Assembly: GCA_964436125.1 (NCBI GenBank)
Contig: CAYTBT010000070.1
Coordinates: 1 to 5,286 of the forward strand
Length of the DNA stretch: 5,286 nucleotides
Origin: CAYRFF01 sp964436125
GTDB taxonomy: Bacteria > Bacteroidota > Bacteroidia > Chitinophagales > Saprospiraceae
Direction: 5' to 3'
Shown: positions 1 to 5,286 of the stretch, piece by piece
How the letters are laid out: every line of letters begins with the position of its first letter
How positions within the stretch are numbered: the stretch's first letter is position 1
Program-made: the position numbers and the translations under genes
Notes under the pieces: model-generated
What the model was told of the DNA's origin: nothing
Databases searched by the model: none
Seen by the model: only the letters and a program-made list of their open reading frames with translations

Positions 1-39
1 AAAAAACTAGATCACCTTCAACGAAGGAAGCCTTCCTAG
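1..39 (-). terminator. Possible terminator downstream of the FadL-like gene
   Basis: Read on the minus strand, the transcript carries GAAGG (35-31), CCTTC (27-23) and GAAGG (19-15), so CCTTC can pair with either neighbour. CTAG at 39-36 and 10-7 could close an outer stem, and six Ts follow (positions 6-1). The layout resembles an intrinsic terminator, but the best stem is only 5-6 bp and sits 8 bases from the T-run, and the window edge may cut the T-run short. Confidence 0.35.
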
Positions 40-94
40 ACTTGACCGGACCAAAGGCGTTTAATTATGGGATAATTTGTGAAAACAGGTTTAA

Positions 95-1588
95 TCAAAT
101 GCTAAAACCTACTGTAAGAACGAAATTATTATGTCTAAACGCATTATGTAATTCAGGTTGAACGATGTCACTGCTACTATTGACATAATACGGATAAAAT
201 GTCCCTTGCAATTGCCTATATCGGTAGGCAATATCGATGTAAAAGTAATCGCCTCGGAAGCCGAGTCCTCCTGAATAAATCATCTGGAATTCCTTATCAT
301 TCTTGTAGGGACTTTGCTGTAATCCTACCCCAAGTCTGAAACGCAGTTCATTCAAAGCCCATTCACCACCGGCACGTATGGTCAATGCAGATCCTAATTC
401 ATCGGCAAGTCGTGCATTCATATCGCGTTCTGCATCTTGATAATTAAAACTCTTGTAATTAAAAGAACCAGTGCTATAATTTACGTAGTCTGCCTCGACA
501 TCAATAAAGCCGTGATTCCCTATAATCCAGCCTAGTTGTGCACCCATCCTCCAAGGTGAAGTAAATGAGTAATCAAAGTACCCCGGTTGTGATTGAATAT
601 CTGTATCCGTCCCTGATGGTACATAACTATTATCCGGATCGTAATAATCAAACTTTACTCGTGACCGATGATTGTCGCTTATTCCATACCAGGTCGGTGA
701 TTGAAAACTTACTCCGATGCGTACTTTATAAACAGGCATATATATCGCACCAAAACCGAAGTTAAACCCTACGCCTGAGGTTTCATACGTCTTCTCATAG
801 GTCACGCTTTTATAAAGATTGTCCGGGTCACTATCTGCTTCATAGTATGAAAATACACCACTATTTTTGTAAAACGGAATACCTAAATTAAGTCCCACAA
901 GTAATTTGTCTTCATAATTTCCTCCGAGAGATAAGGAAATCTCGTTTACACCACCTTCTATTTTCTCATAAACTTCCTTATACAGATAGTCATTATTGCC
1001 ATAATCACTGAAATAAAATACATTGCCGTCTTGGTCGATACCTTGCCCTAGTGCATAGGATTCATAAGCAGGTAATAACTCAAATTGATCAAAGTTATTG
1101 GGGTCAATAACTTGATTGGCTAAGTATGCCCACCGCTGCACGATTGAACCCGGCGTAGTTCCACTTGTCTGGATAAAAGAAGCATTATTTCTTACACGGT
1201 TAAAACCTATCCCAAAGTTAATAACCTTCCACTTTCCACCTCCTTGTGCACTGATGATAAATCCTAGATTGGGAAGCGTGAGGAATGTATTGTTATTATC
1301 AGAACTTGCGATACTGTTTTCATTCCATCTCGATGCTGATTTTATGGAATTAAGTCCTAGACTTATAGTGAAATATGAATTGCGGAAAGTCCCTATATTG
1401 GCCGGATTGATGTTAATTGCACCATAGTCGCCACCGATAGCACCCATGGCACTTCCAGTGCCCACTACGCGCGCTGAAGTAAAGTAATTTCGCACGCTCA
1501 TTCCTAGTGCATCTTCAATTGTCTGCGCTTTTAGGCCCGGTGAACTTAGGCATGAAATGAACGCAATACACATAAAAAATCTCTTCAT
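95..1588 (-). CDS. OmpP1/FadL-family outer-membrane beta-barrel protein
   Basis: This 497-residue protein starts with a signal peptide (Lys-Arg, a hydrophobic stretch at about 4-18, and an Ala-Gln end at 21-22), so it is exported through Sec. After it comes the family's N-terminal signature: ARVVGTGSAMGAIGGDYGA (39-57) followed by NINPANIG (59-66), the 'NPA' segment of the FadL hatch region. The rest is made of alternating short aromatic/glycine strands with polar loops, typical of an outer-membrane barrel, and it ends in a strand-like NNFVLTVGFSI. FadL/TodX proteins move hydrophobic molecules such as fatty acids or aromatic hydrocarbons across the outer membrane; the substrate here is unknown, and Bacteroidota copies are often labelled 'hemin receptor' without proof. 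Length is in the usual range. It lies 228 bp downstream of the low-complexity gene on the same strand and may be co-transcribed with it or have its own promoter. The start is the ATG directly before the signal peptide. The family assignment is confident, the substrate is not. Confidence 0.87.
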   Translation of the reverse strand: MKRFFMCIAFISCLSSPGLKAQTIEDALGMSVRNYFTSARVVGTGSAMGAIGGDYGAININPANIGTFRNSYFTISLGLNSIKSASRWNENSIASSDNNNTFLTLPNLGFIISAQGGGKWKVINFGIGFNRVRNNASFIQTSGTTPGSIVQRWAYLANQVIDPNNFDQFELLPAYESYALGQGIDQDGNVFYFSDYGNNDYLYKEVYEKIEGGVNEISLSLGGNYEDKLLVGLNLGIPFYKNSGVFSYYEADSDPDNLYKSVTYEKTYETSGVGFNFGFGAIYMPVYKVRIGVSFQSPTWYGISDNHRSRVKFDYYDPDNSYVPSGTDTDIQSQPGYFDYSFTSPWRMGAQLGWIIGNHGFIDVEADYVNYSTGSFNYKSFNYQDAERDMNARLADELGSALTIRAGGEWALNELRFRLGVGLQQSPYKNDKEFQMIYSGGLGFRGDYFYIDIAYRYRQLQGTFYPYYVNSSSDIVQPELHNAFRHNNFVLTVGFSI

Positions 1589-1616
1589 CTTTGATATATT
1601 TAAAGCTTAATCAATC

Positions 1617-1636
1617 ATTGAATTTAAGAATTCAAT
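1617..1636. promoter_or_regulatory. 8-bp inverted repeat ATTGAATT-TAAG-AATTCAAT upstream of the FadL-like gene
   Basis: A perfect 8-bp stem with a 4-base centre lies 29-48 bp before the barrel gene's ATG. It overlaps a second small palindrome, TCAAT-C-ATTGA at 1611-1621, so the TCAAT/ATTGA half-site appears three times in 26 bp. It could be an operator or a hairpin in the mRNA leader. No T-run follows it on the minus strand. I could not recognise a -33/-7 promoter in the 228-bp stretch 1589-1816, which otherwise holds no gene. Confidence 0.35.
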
Positions 1637-1816
1637 TCCCCTCATTTCTATTAAGAACTCCTGACTGCACTACAGATTATCTTCTTAAATTTTAATGGAA
1701 CATTCATCTATCAATATCTAAAACTCTGATATGCAATAAAATATTCCTCTCCTTAATAATGCAAGACTGAAATCTTGATTATCCTCAATATTTTAATGCT
1801 TTAGAGTCTGCAATTT

Positions 1817-2530
1817 TTATCCACGTTTATGGCTTCCACCTGATCTATTGATAGATCTACTTGGACTACTTCTTCTCGTAGAACTAGGAGTAGATCGTCT
1901 GTTAACACTAGGCGTACTGCGATGAATGCTACGTGTCCTACTTCTAGTAGGGGTTCTATGTATGCTCTTATTCCTATTATTCTGTCGTGAATTATTAAAA
2001 ATAGAACGCGATGGCCTGTTCTGCCTTCTCTCTACCCTTGAGTGATTATTATTCCTCCTTGGGTTTTCTTTTATTGTTCTATTGGGAGGGTTTCTCCTTT
2101 CAACACGCCGATTATTATTTTCAATATCTCGTCTAGAGTCATTAAATATAGTCCTTCTTCTATGCTTCCTTTGTCTCTCTCTGCGGTTTTCTATAGCCTT
2201 TCTCTCTATATCAGAGTCCTTTCCACCTCTGTCGGTATTCCCGATGTGTTCCCTTCTTGTCGTTGCATCACGCTTGATAACTCTATTGTTATTACCGCTA
2301 TCATCAGATCCACGGTTGATAACCGTTGAAGAAGACTTACGAGTTGACCGTGTATGTACGGCATTATCACTGCGATCAATACTGCGTGTATTCACTCGCC
2401 CATTGGACGATGCATGACCTCCGCTGACATTGCGCGGGGCATAGATACCTGATCTATTATCATCATTGTAGTTCCATCCATAATATCCGTTGTTATAATA
2501 TGGATTGTAACCATAATCATATCCATATCC
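1817..2530 (-). other. C-terminal Arg/Ser/Asn-rich basic tail of the split gene (not a separate gene)
   Basis: This is the part of the low-complexity gene beyond the gap. Automatic calling would probably report 1817-2395 as a separate 192-residue protein starting at GTG. I reject that: the same frame is open upstream to the gap edge at 2530 for 45 more codons, and those codons have the Tyr/Gly/Asn composition of the protein on the other side. In the last 192 residues about 46 are Arg, with many Ser, Asn and Thr and few hydrophobics, so the segment is probably disordered and strongly cationic. Internal echoes are visible: RVERR twice, an IFNxSR motif twice, RSIHR-type motifs, and RSTPS-type units near the end. 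A signal peptide on the same polypeptide makes a cytoplasmic RNA/DNA-binding role unlikely. Confidence 0.8.
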
Positions 2531-3192
2531 NNNNNNNNNNNNNNNNNNNNNNNNNNNNNNNNNNNNNNNNNNNNNNNNNNNNNNNNNNNNNNNNNNNNNN
2601 NNNNNNNNNNNNNNNNNNNNNNNNNNNNNNCATATCCATATCCGTAACCATACCCATATCCCCCGTATCCATAATACGGATTATAGTGTCCGTGCCAGTG
2701 TGACCAATAAGGTCTGTGCCAGTAATTCCAGCCCCAGCCATAACTATATCTCCATGGTCGATATCCCCATCCATAATATGAAGGATAGCTTGATATATAA
2801 ATATTTATTCCGGGCCTCCAGTAGCTGCCATAATAAAACGGATCCGTAAAAAATGGATCATAAAAGCCAAATACCCCCACAGGACGATAAAATCTCCTTA
2901 TTCTTGATGAATAGGAGTAGTAATTATCGTAATAATCATAGTCACTATATGAATCGTCATAATCATAACTATAGGAGTCATAGTTATCATCGTAATCATC
3001 CTCATAATAATCGTCCTCATAATAATCATCATCGTAATTATCATCGGAATAATTATATGTACTTGATTGATATGAGTTATTTCCATAATCTTGTCCGGGC
3101 GTATAATACACATCATCAAATTGCGCTGTGGCACTTGAGCTCATTATTACACTTAAGATTAGTATCCAGCAGTTCTGAAAGAAAGATTTCAT
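1817..3192 (-). CDS. Exported low-complexity protein (acidic Asp/Tyr, aromatic Gly/Tyr/Trp and basic Arg/Ser blocks), split by an assembly gap
   Basis: I read this as one gene interrupted by 100 Ns. The first 187 codons (3192-2632) give a signal peptide ending ATAQ (21-24), an acidic Asp/Tyr block (about 50-89; 20 Asp/Glu and no Lys/Arg), a short SSRIRRFYRP hinge (95-104), then an aromatic block rich in Tyr, Trp, Gly and Pro that runs into a Gly-Tyr repeat at the gap. Left of the gap, the frame ending at the TAA at 1817-1819 opens with GYGYDYGYNPYYNNGYYG and continues for 237 residues into an Arg/Ser/Asn-rich tail ending GGSHKRG. The GTG at 2395 that looks like a start is an internal Val codon. 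If the identical 13-bp gap edges overlap, the protein is about 420 residues. Similar Tyr-rich secreted proteins with a 'YSSRIRRF'-like hinge occur, as I recall, in other Bacteroidota as hypothetical proteins. No enzymatic motif is visible; a structural, adhesive or matrix-binding role is only a guess. Confidence refers to the single-gene model. Confidence 0.82.
2518..2643. repeat. Identical 13-bp edges on both sides of the gap
   Basis: The 13 bases catatccatatcc occur at 2518-2530, ending at the Ns, and again at 2631-2643, starting directly after the Ns. They are two units of the Gly-Tyr hexamer plus one base. If the contig ends really overlap here (gap length -13, which is 2 modulo 3), the joined minus-strand frame reads GYGYGYDYGYNP without a break. 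The array may also be longer than the assembly shows. Confidence 0.85.
2531..2630. other. Assembly gap (100 Ns) inside a Gly-Tyr codon repeat
   Basis: Exactly 100 unknown bases, a common placeholder for a gap of unknown size. Both edges lie in the hexamer repeat that encodes Gly-Tyr on the minus strand. Right of the gap the minus-strand frame leaves one base (G) before the Ns; left of it the in-frame codon begins at 2530. A gap of true length 2 modulo 3 therefore keeps one frame, whereas 100 (1 modulo 3) does not. The shift seen across the Ns is thus most simply an artefact of the placeholder length. Confidence 0.97.
3001..3030 (-). repeat. 15-bp tandem duplication in the acidic Asp/Tyr block
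   Basis: Two adjacent 15-bp units, 3001-3015 and 3016-3030, differ at one base (G versus A at unit position 13). On the minus strand they encode the doubled Asp-Asp-Tyr-Tyr-Glu motif at about residues 55-64. The unit is a multiple of three, so gain or loss of copies keeps the frame. It shows that the Asp/Tyr block grows at least partly by local duplication. Confidence 0.8.
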
Positions 3193-3239
3193 AATTTATT
3201 TATTTAAGCTGTTATCTCTTCATTACAAGCACAAATTAC

Positions 3240-3247
3240 TACATTTG
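3240..3247 (+). promoter_or_regulatory. Exact TAnnTTTG -7 element without a clear -33 partner
   Basis: TACATTTG fits the Bacteroidota -7 consensus exactly, but I find no TTTG at the expected 17-23 bp upstream. If used, it would give proS a leader of about 180 nt. It is the weaker of the two candidates for proS. Confidence 0.2.
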
Positions 3248-3261
3248 CACCTAAATCTTAG

Positions 3262-3276
3262 TTAAAACAGTTTTAA
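3262..3276. promoter_or_regulatory. Perfect palindrome TTAAAAC-A-GTTTTAA in the divergent intergenic region
   Basis: Two 7-bp arms are separated by one base, about 70 bp upstream of the low-complexity gene start and about 160 bp upstream of proS. Its place between divergent genes and its symmetry suit a dimeric regulator's operator, though AT-rich DNA makes palindromes more likely by chance. No T-run follows on either strand, so it is not a convincing terminator. Confidence 0.35.
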
Positions 3277-3289
3277 AATATAAAAACAT

Positions 3290-3389
3290 AGTGTTAAAAT
3301 TTCTTAAATCCTGTTTTCTATTAAAAACGTTCAACACTATCACGTATTTGAACTATGAGAAGTTTCACTTTTAACATTGTTTAACACTT
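3290..3389. repeat. Dispersed TTTAACACT-like motifs, direct and inverted
   Basis: AGTGTTAAA at 3290-3298 is the exact reverse complement of TTTAACACT at 3380-3388. Related forms are TTCAACACT (about 3329-3337) and TTTTAACATT (about 3369-3378). Four related sites within 100 bp, two of them overlapping or touching the candidate proS promoter and start region, could be binding sites for one regulator of the divergent genes. Otherwise this 242-bp region (3193-3434) holds no gene that I can support. Confidence 0.3.
3347..3379 (+). promoter_or_regulatory. Candidate Bacteroidota-type promoter for proS
   Basis: TTTG at 3347-3350 is followed after 21 bp by TAACATTG at 3372-3379. The known Bacteroidota primary-sigma consensus is TTTG, 17-23 bp, TAnnTTTG, so this matches all but one fixed base (ATTG for TTTG). 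Transcription would begin at about 3385-3390 and give a leader of about 45-50 nt before the ATG at 3435. The match was found by eye in AT-rich DNA, so chance is a real risk. Confidence 0.42.
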
Positions 3390-3434
3390 CCGTGCAAATG
3401 GCTGTACTGCACAGGAGAAAATGACAGATGATTT

Positions 3435-4901
3435 ATGGCAAAAGGAATTACCCCCAAATCCGAGAATTATACGCAATGGTATCTCGATATCGTTAAAAAA
3501 GCCGGGCTTGCCTCGCATTCACAAGTTCGTGGCTGTATGGTATTTAAGCCCAATGGCTATGCAATATGGGAGAATATGAAAGCTGTCCTCGACAGCAAAT
3601 TCAAGGAAACCGGACACCAGAACGCATATTTTCCCATTTTTATCCCCAAGAGTAATCTCAGTAGAGAAGCAGAACACGTTGAAGGATTTGCCAAGGAGTG
3701 TGCCGTTGTTACACATCATCGCCTGATGAATAATCCGGATGGTTCCGGTGTTATTGTCGATCCGGACGCCAAGCTGGAAGAAGAACTTATCGTACGACCG
3801 ACTTCTGAAACAATAATATGGGATACATACAGAGACTGGATTCAGTCTTATAGAGACCTACCCATCCTTATCAATCAATGGGCCAATGTCGTGCGCTGGG
3901 AAATGCGCACCCGCCCTTTTCTCAGAACAGCAGAGTTCCTGTGGCAAGAAGGACATACTGCACATGCGAGCCGCGATGAAGCTATCCGGGAAGCAGAATT
4001 AATCCATCGAGTTTACGCAGAATTTGCTGAAAAGTACATGGCAATGCCGGTTATTATGGGGAGAAAGTCCGAGAGCGAGAGATTTGCGGGAGCTGAAGAT
4101 ACTTATACTATCGAGGCATTGATGCAGGATGGTAAAGCATTGCAAGCGGGAACCTCTCATTTCCTTGGACAGAATTTTGCGAAAGCTTTCGATGTAAAAT
4201 ATCTCGATAATAATAACAAGGAGAAATACGTCTGGGCTACATCATGGGGAGTGTCAACACGCTTGATCGGCGGCCTGATTATGACACATTCTGATGACGA
4301 TGGATTGATTATCCCTCCCAAACTTGCCAGAAACAAGGTTGTTATCGTCCCGATACCCAAGCCCAACGCCGCAATGACTGAGGTCGCAGAAATGTTAATA
4401 GAGAAACTCGCTTCACGTAATATCCATGCTATTTATGACAGCGATAAAAAGAAACGACCCGGGTTTAAATTTGCCCAATACGAGCTGGAGGGAATTCCCG
4501 TACGCATAGGACTAGGAAAAAGAGAGCTGGAGAAAGGACAGATTGAAATCGCACGTAGAGATACCAAGGAGAAATTCTATGTGCCGATTGAAAAGGCTGA
4601 AGAATTTATCGAAAACTTGCTCGATGAAATCCAGGATAATCTCTATCAGAGAGCCGTCCGGTTCAGAGAAGATAACACTCATGAGGCTGAATCCTGGGAA
4701 AGATTTAAAGAACTTATAGAAGAGAAACAAGGTTTCATAATTGCTAATTGGGATGGAACGGCTGAAACAGAGGAGAAAATTAAAGAGGAAACCAAAGCGA
4801 CAATCCGTTGTATCCCCTTGGAAGGCTATGAACCCGACGGAGACGATATTTACTCCGGAAAGAAAGGAAAATATAAAGTAATTTTTGCAAAAGCATATTA
4901 A
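3435..4901 (+). CDS. proS: Prolyl-tRNA synthetase, archaeal/eukaryote-type (class II)
   Basis: This cytoplasmic enzyme joins L-proline to tRNA-Pro using ATP. The 488-residue length and the start MAKGITPKSENYTQWYLDIV fit the short archaeal/eukaryote-like ProRS, not the ~570-residue E. coli type; there is no editing (INS) insertion between motifs 2 and 3. The class II core shows the RPTSE segment (121-125), motif 2 as VVRWEMRTRPFLRTAEFLWQ (152-171, with the Arg154-Trp-Glu156 core) followed by EGHTAH, the proline-pocket region QAGTSHFLGQNF (237-248), and motif 3 around WGVSTRLIGG (271-280, Arg276). An HGTP anticodon-binding domain follows (about 300-400), then the ProRS C-terminal domain ending in KVIFAKAY. 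In that last domain the usual zinc-binding Cys positions are not Cys (Asp440, Thr445, Asp471, Ser474). The ATG at 3435 is the first in frame after a TGA at 3429-3431, and it gives the family's N-terminus. The next gene starts 5 bp after the stop, suggesting an operon. Confidence 0.98.
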   Translation: MAKGITPKSENYTQWYLDIVKKAGLASHSQVRGCMVFKPNGYAIWENMKAVLDSKFKETGHQNAYFPIFIPKSNLSREAEHVEGFAKECAVVTHHRLMNNPDGSGVIVDPDAKLEEELIVRPTSETIIWDTYRDWIQSYRDLPILINQWANVVRWEMRTRPFLRTAEFLWQEGHTAHASRDEAIREAELIHRVYAEFAEKYMAMPVIMGRKSESERFAGAEDTYTIEALMQDGKALQAGTSHFLGQNFAKAFDVKYLDNNNKEKYVWATSWGVSTRLIGGLIMTHSDDDGLIIPPKLARNKVVIVPIPKPNAAMTEVAEMLIEKLASRNIHAIYDSDKKKRPGFKFAQYELEGIPVRIGLGKRELEKGQIEIARRDTKEKFYVPIEKAEEFIENLLDEIQDNLYQRAVRFREDNTHEAESWERFKELIEEKQGFIIANWDGTAETEEKIKEETKATIRCIPLEGYEPDGDDIYSGKKGKYKVIFAKAY

Positions 4902-4906
4902 ACATT

Positions 4907-5284
4907 ATGGCATTTGAAATAGAGGGGAAACTCCACAAGAAATTTGATACAGAACAGAAGTCTGAACGATTCCAGGCAAGGGAATTTATTTTGCTTCTCA
5001 CAGATTCTAGATATGATCAATACATTAAATTTCAACTTACACAAGATAGGTGTGACCTTATTGATCCGGTAGCTGAAGGGAGCGATATAAAAGTACACTT
5101 TGACCTCAGGGGACGCGAGTGGAATGGGCGGTATTTCACCAATCTCAATGCCTGGAAAATTGAATCTGCTTCTGATGTCGAGCCGGACGAACAATGGCCT
5201 GAACCGGAGGACGATGTGTTTTACGATCAAGAGCGACAAGGCGAGAATGCAGAGCCGGAGGATATTGATGATCTGCCGTTTTGA
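4907..5284 (+). CDS. DUF3127 protein, OB-fold-like with SSB-type acidic C-terminal tip
   Basis: The 125 residues split into a compact domain (about 1-87) and an acidic, probably disordered tail (about 88-125). The domain has the DUF3127 look: an opening EIEGKLHKKFDTEQKSERFQ, a strand AREFILLLTD, a middle IKFQLTQDRCDLID, and the closing GREWNGRYFTNLNAWKIE (69-86). The strand pattern resembles an OB-fold; this is inference. The tail ends DIDDLPF, very close to the DDDIPF tip by which bacterial SSB recruits replication and repair partners, so a single-stranded DNA or RNA-associated role is plausible, as is competition for SSB partners. As I recall, other DUF3127 proteins also end in DDLPF. The gene starts 5 bp after the proS stop with no clear ribosome site, so it is probably co-transcribed and perhaps translationally coupled. 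It is complete, with its TGA two bases before the window ends. The biochemical function is unproven. Confidence 0.88.
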   Translation: MAFEIEGKLHKKFDTEQKSERFQAREFILLLTDSRYDQYIKFQLTQDRCDLIDPVAEGSDIKVHFDLRGREWNGRYFTNLNAWKIESASDVEPDEQWPEPEDDVFYDQERQGENAEPEDIDDLPF

Positions 5285-5286
5285 GG

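Noticed and set aside
1762..1777. CAAGA-CTGAAA-TCTTG hairpin as a terminator of the low-complexity gene
   Set aside because: The stem is only 5 bp, the loop is 6 nt, and no T-run follows on the minus strand.
1817..2395. Separate 192-residue Arg-rich gene starting at GTG and overlapping the previous gene by 4 bp
   Set aside because: The 4-bp overlap looks like translational coupling, but the frame is open well above the GTG with matching composition, so the GTG is an internal Val codon.
2042..2417. Two overlapping plus-strand frames rich in Leu/Ser/Ile, resembling membrane segments
   Set aside because: They are antisense to the Arg/Asn-rich tail; complementing AGA/CGA/AAT codons produces Ser/Leu/Ile codons. 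No start context or homology is visible.
2392..2530. Met/Ile/Asp-rich C-terminus read directly across the Ns
   Set aside because: It depends on the arbitrary 100-N length. The alternative frame gives a Gly/Tyr/Asn-rich sequence that matches the rest of the protein and stays open for 238 codons including the stop.
2853..3194. Plus-strand His/Asn-rich reading frame of 113 codons
   Set aside because: It is the antisense shadow of the Asp/Tyr codon repeats (GAT/TAT read backwards gives ATC/ATA, and shifted gives CAT/AAT). It has no family resemblance.
3392..3412. GTGCA...TGCAC inverted repeat in the proS leader as a riboswitch or T-box
   Set aside because: The arms are 5 bp with an 11-nt loop, and there is no T-box sequence, specifier loop or terminator. 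The predicted leader of about 50 nt is too short for a T-box.
3421..3437. Upstream ATGs (3421, 3428) preceded by AGGAG at 3413-3417 as the proS start
   Set aside because: Neither is in frame with proS, and the AGGAG is 17 nt from the true ATG, too far for a normal ribosome site. The family N-terminus MAKGITPK fits 3435.
4898..5239. Minus-strand 113-codon frame opposite the DUF3127 gene
   Set aside because: It is antisense to a gene with clear family features and has no recognisable motif.

Overview
The window looks like draft or metagenome-assembled DNA from a member of the Bacteroidota. Four things point there: an archaeal/eukaryote-type prolyl-tRNA synthetase, a FadL-family outer-membrane protein with an A-Q type signal-peptide end, a DUF3127 protein, and little use of Shine-Dalgarno sites. 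The base composition is AT-rich. No mobile element, CRISPR array, tRNA or rRNA is visible. A run of 100 Ns (2531-2630) marks an assembly gap.

Layout. Two genes read leftward. The first in that direction (3192 to 1817) encodes an exported low-complexity protein; the second (1588 to 95) encodes an OmpP1/FadL-like beta-barrel. Two genes read rightward from a shared 242-bp divergent intergenic region: proS (3435-4901) and, 5 bp after it, a DUF3127 gene (4907-5284). Positions 1-94 hold a possible terminator for the barrel gene. Positions 1589-1816 and 3193-3434 are non-coding, AT-rich and contain inverted repeats.

The main result is that the two apparent leftward reading frames in the middle (3192-2392 and 2395-1817) are best read as ONE gene broken by the N run. 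The sequence left of the gap, read in the frame of the 'second' ORF, continues upstream of its GTG as a Gly/Tyr-rich stretch that matches the protein on the other side of the gap. The placeholder of 100 Ns simply puts it out of frame. The two gap edges carry the same 13 bp, and merging them there restores one open frame of about 420 codons. The joined protein has a signal peptide, a very acidic Asp/Tyr block, an aromatic Tyr/Trp/Gly block and a long Arg/Ser/Asn-rich basic tail. This strongly charge-segregated exported protein has no function I can name.

How they fit together: proS supplies Pro-tRNA. The DUF3127 protein has an SSB-like acidic C-terminal tip and is probably a nucleic-acid-associated OB-fold protein co-transcribed with proS. 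The two leftward genes are envelope functions (exported surface or periplasmic protein, then outer-membrane barrel). There is no sequence evidence that the two halves form one pathway.
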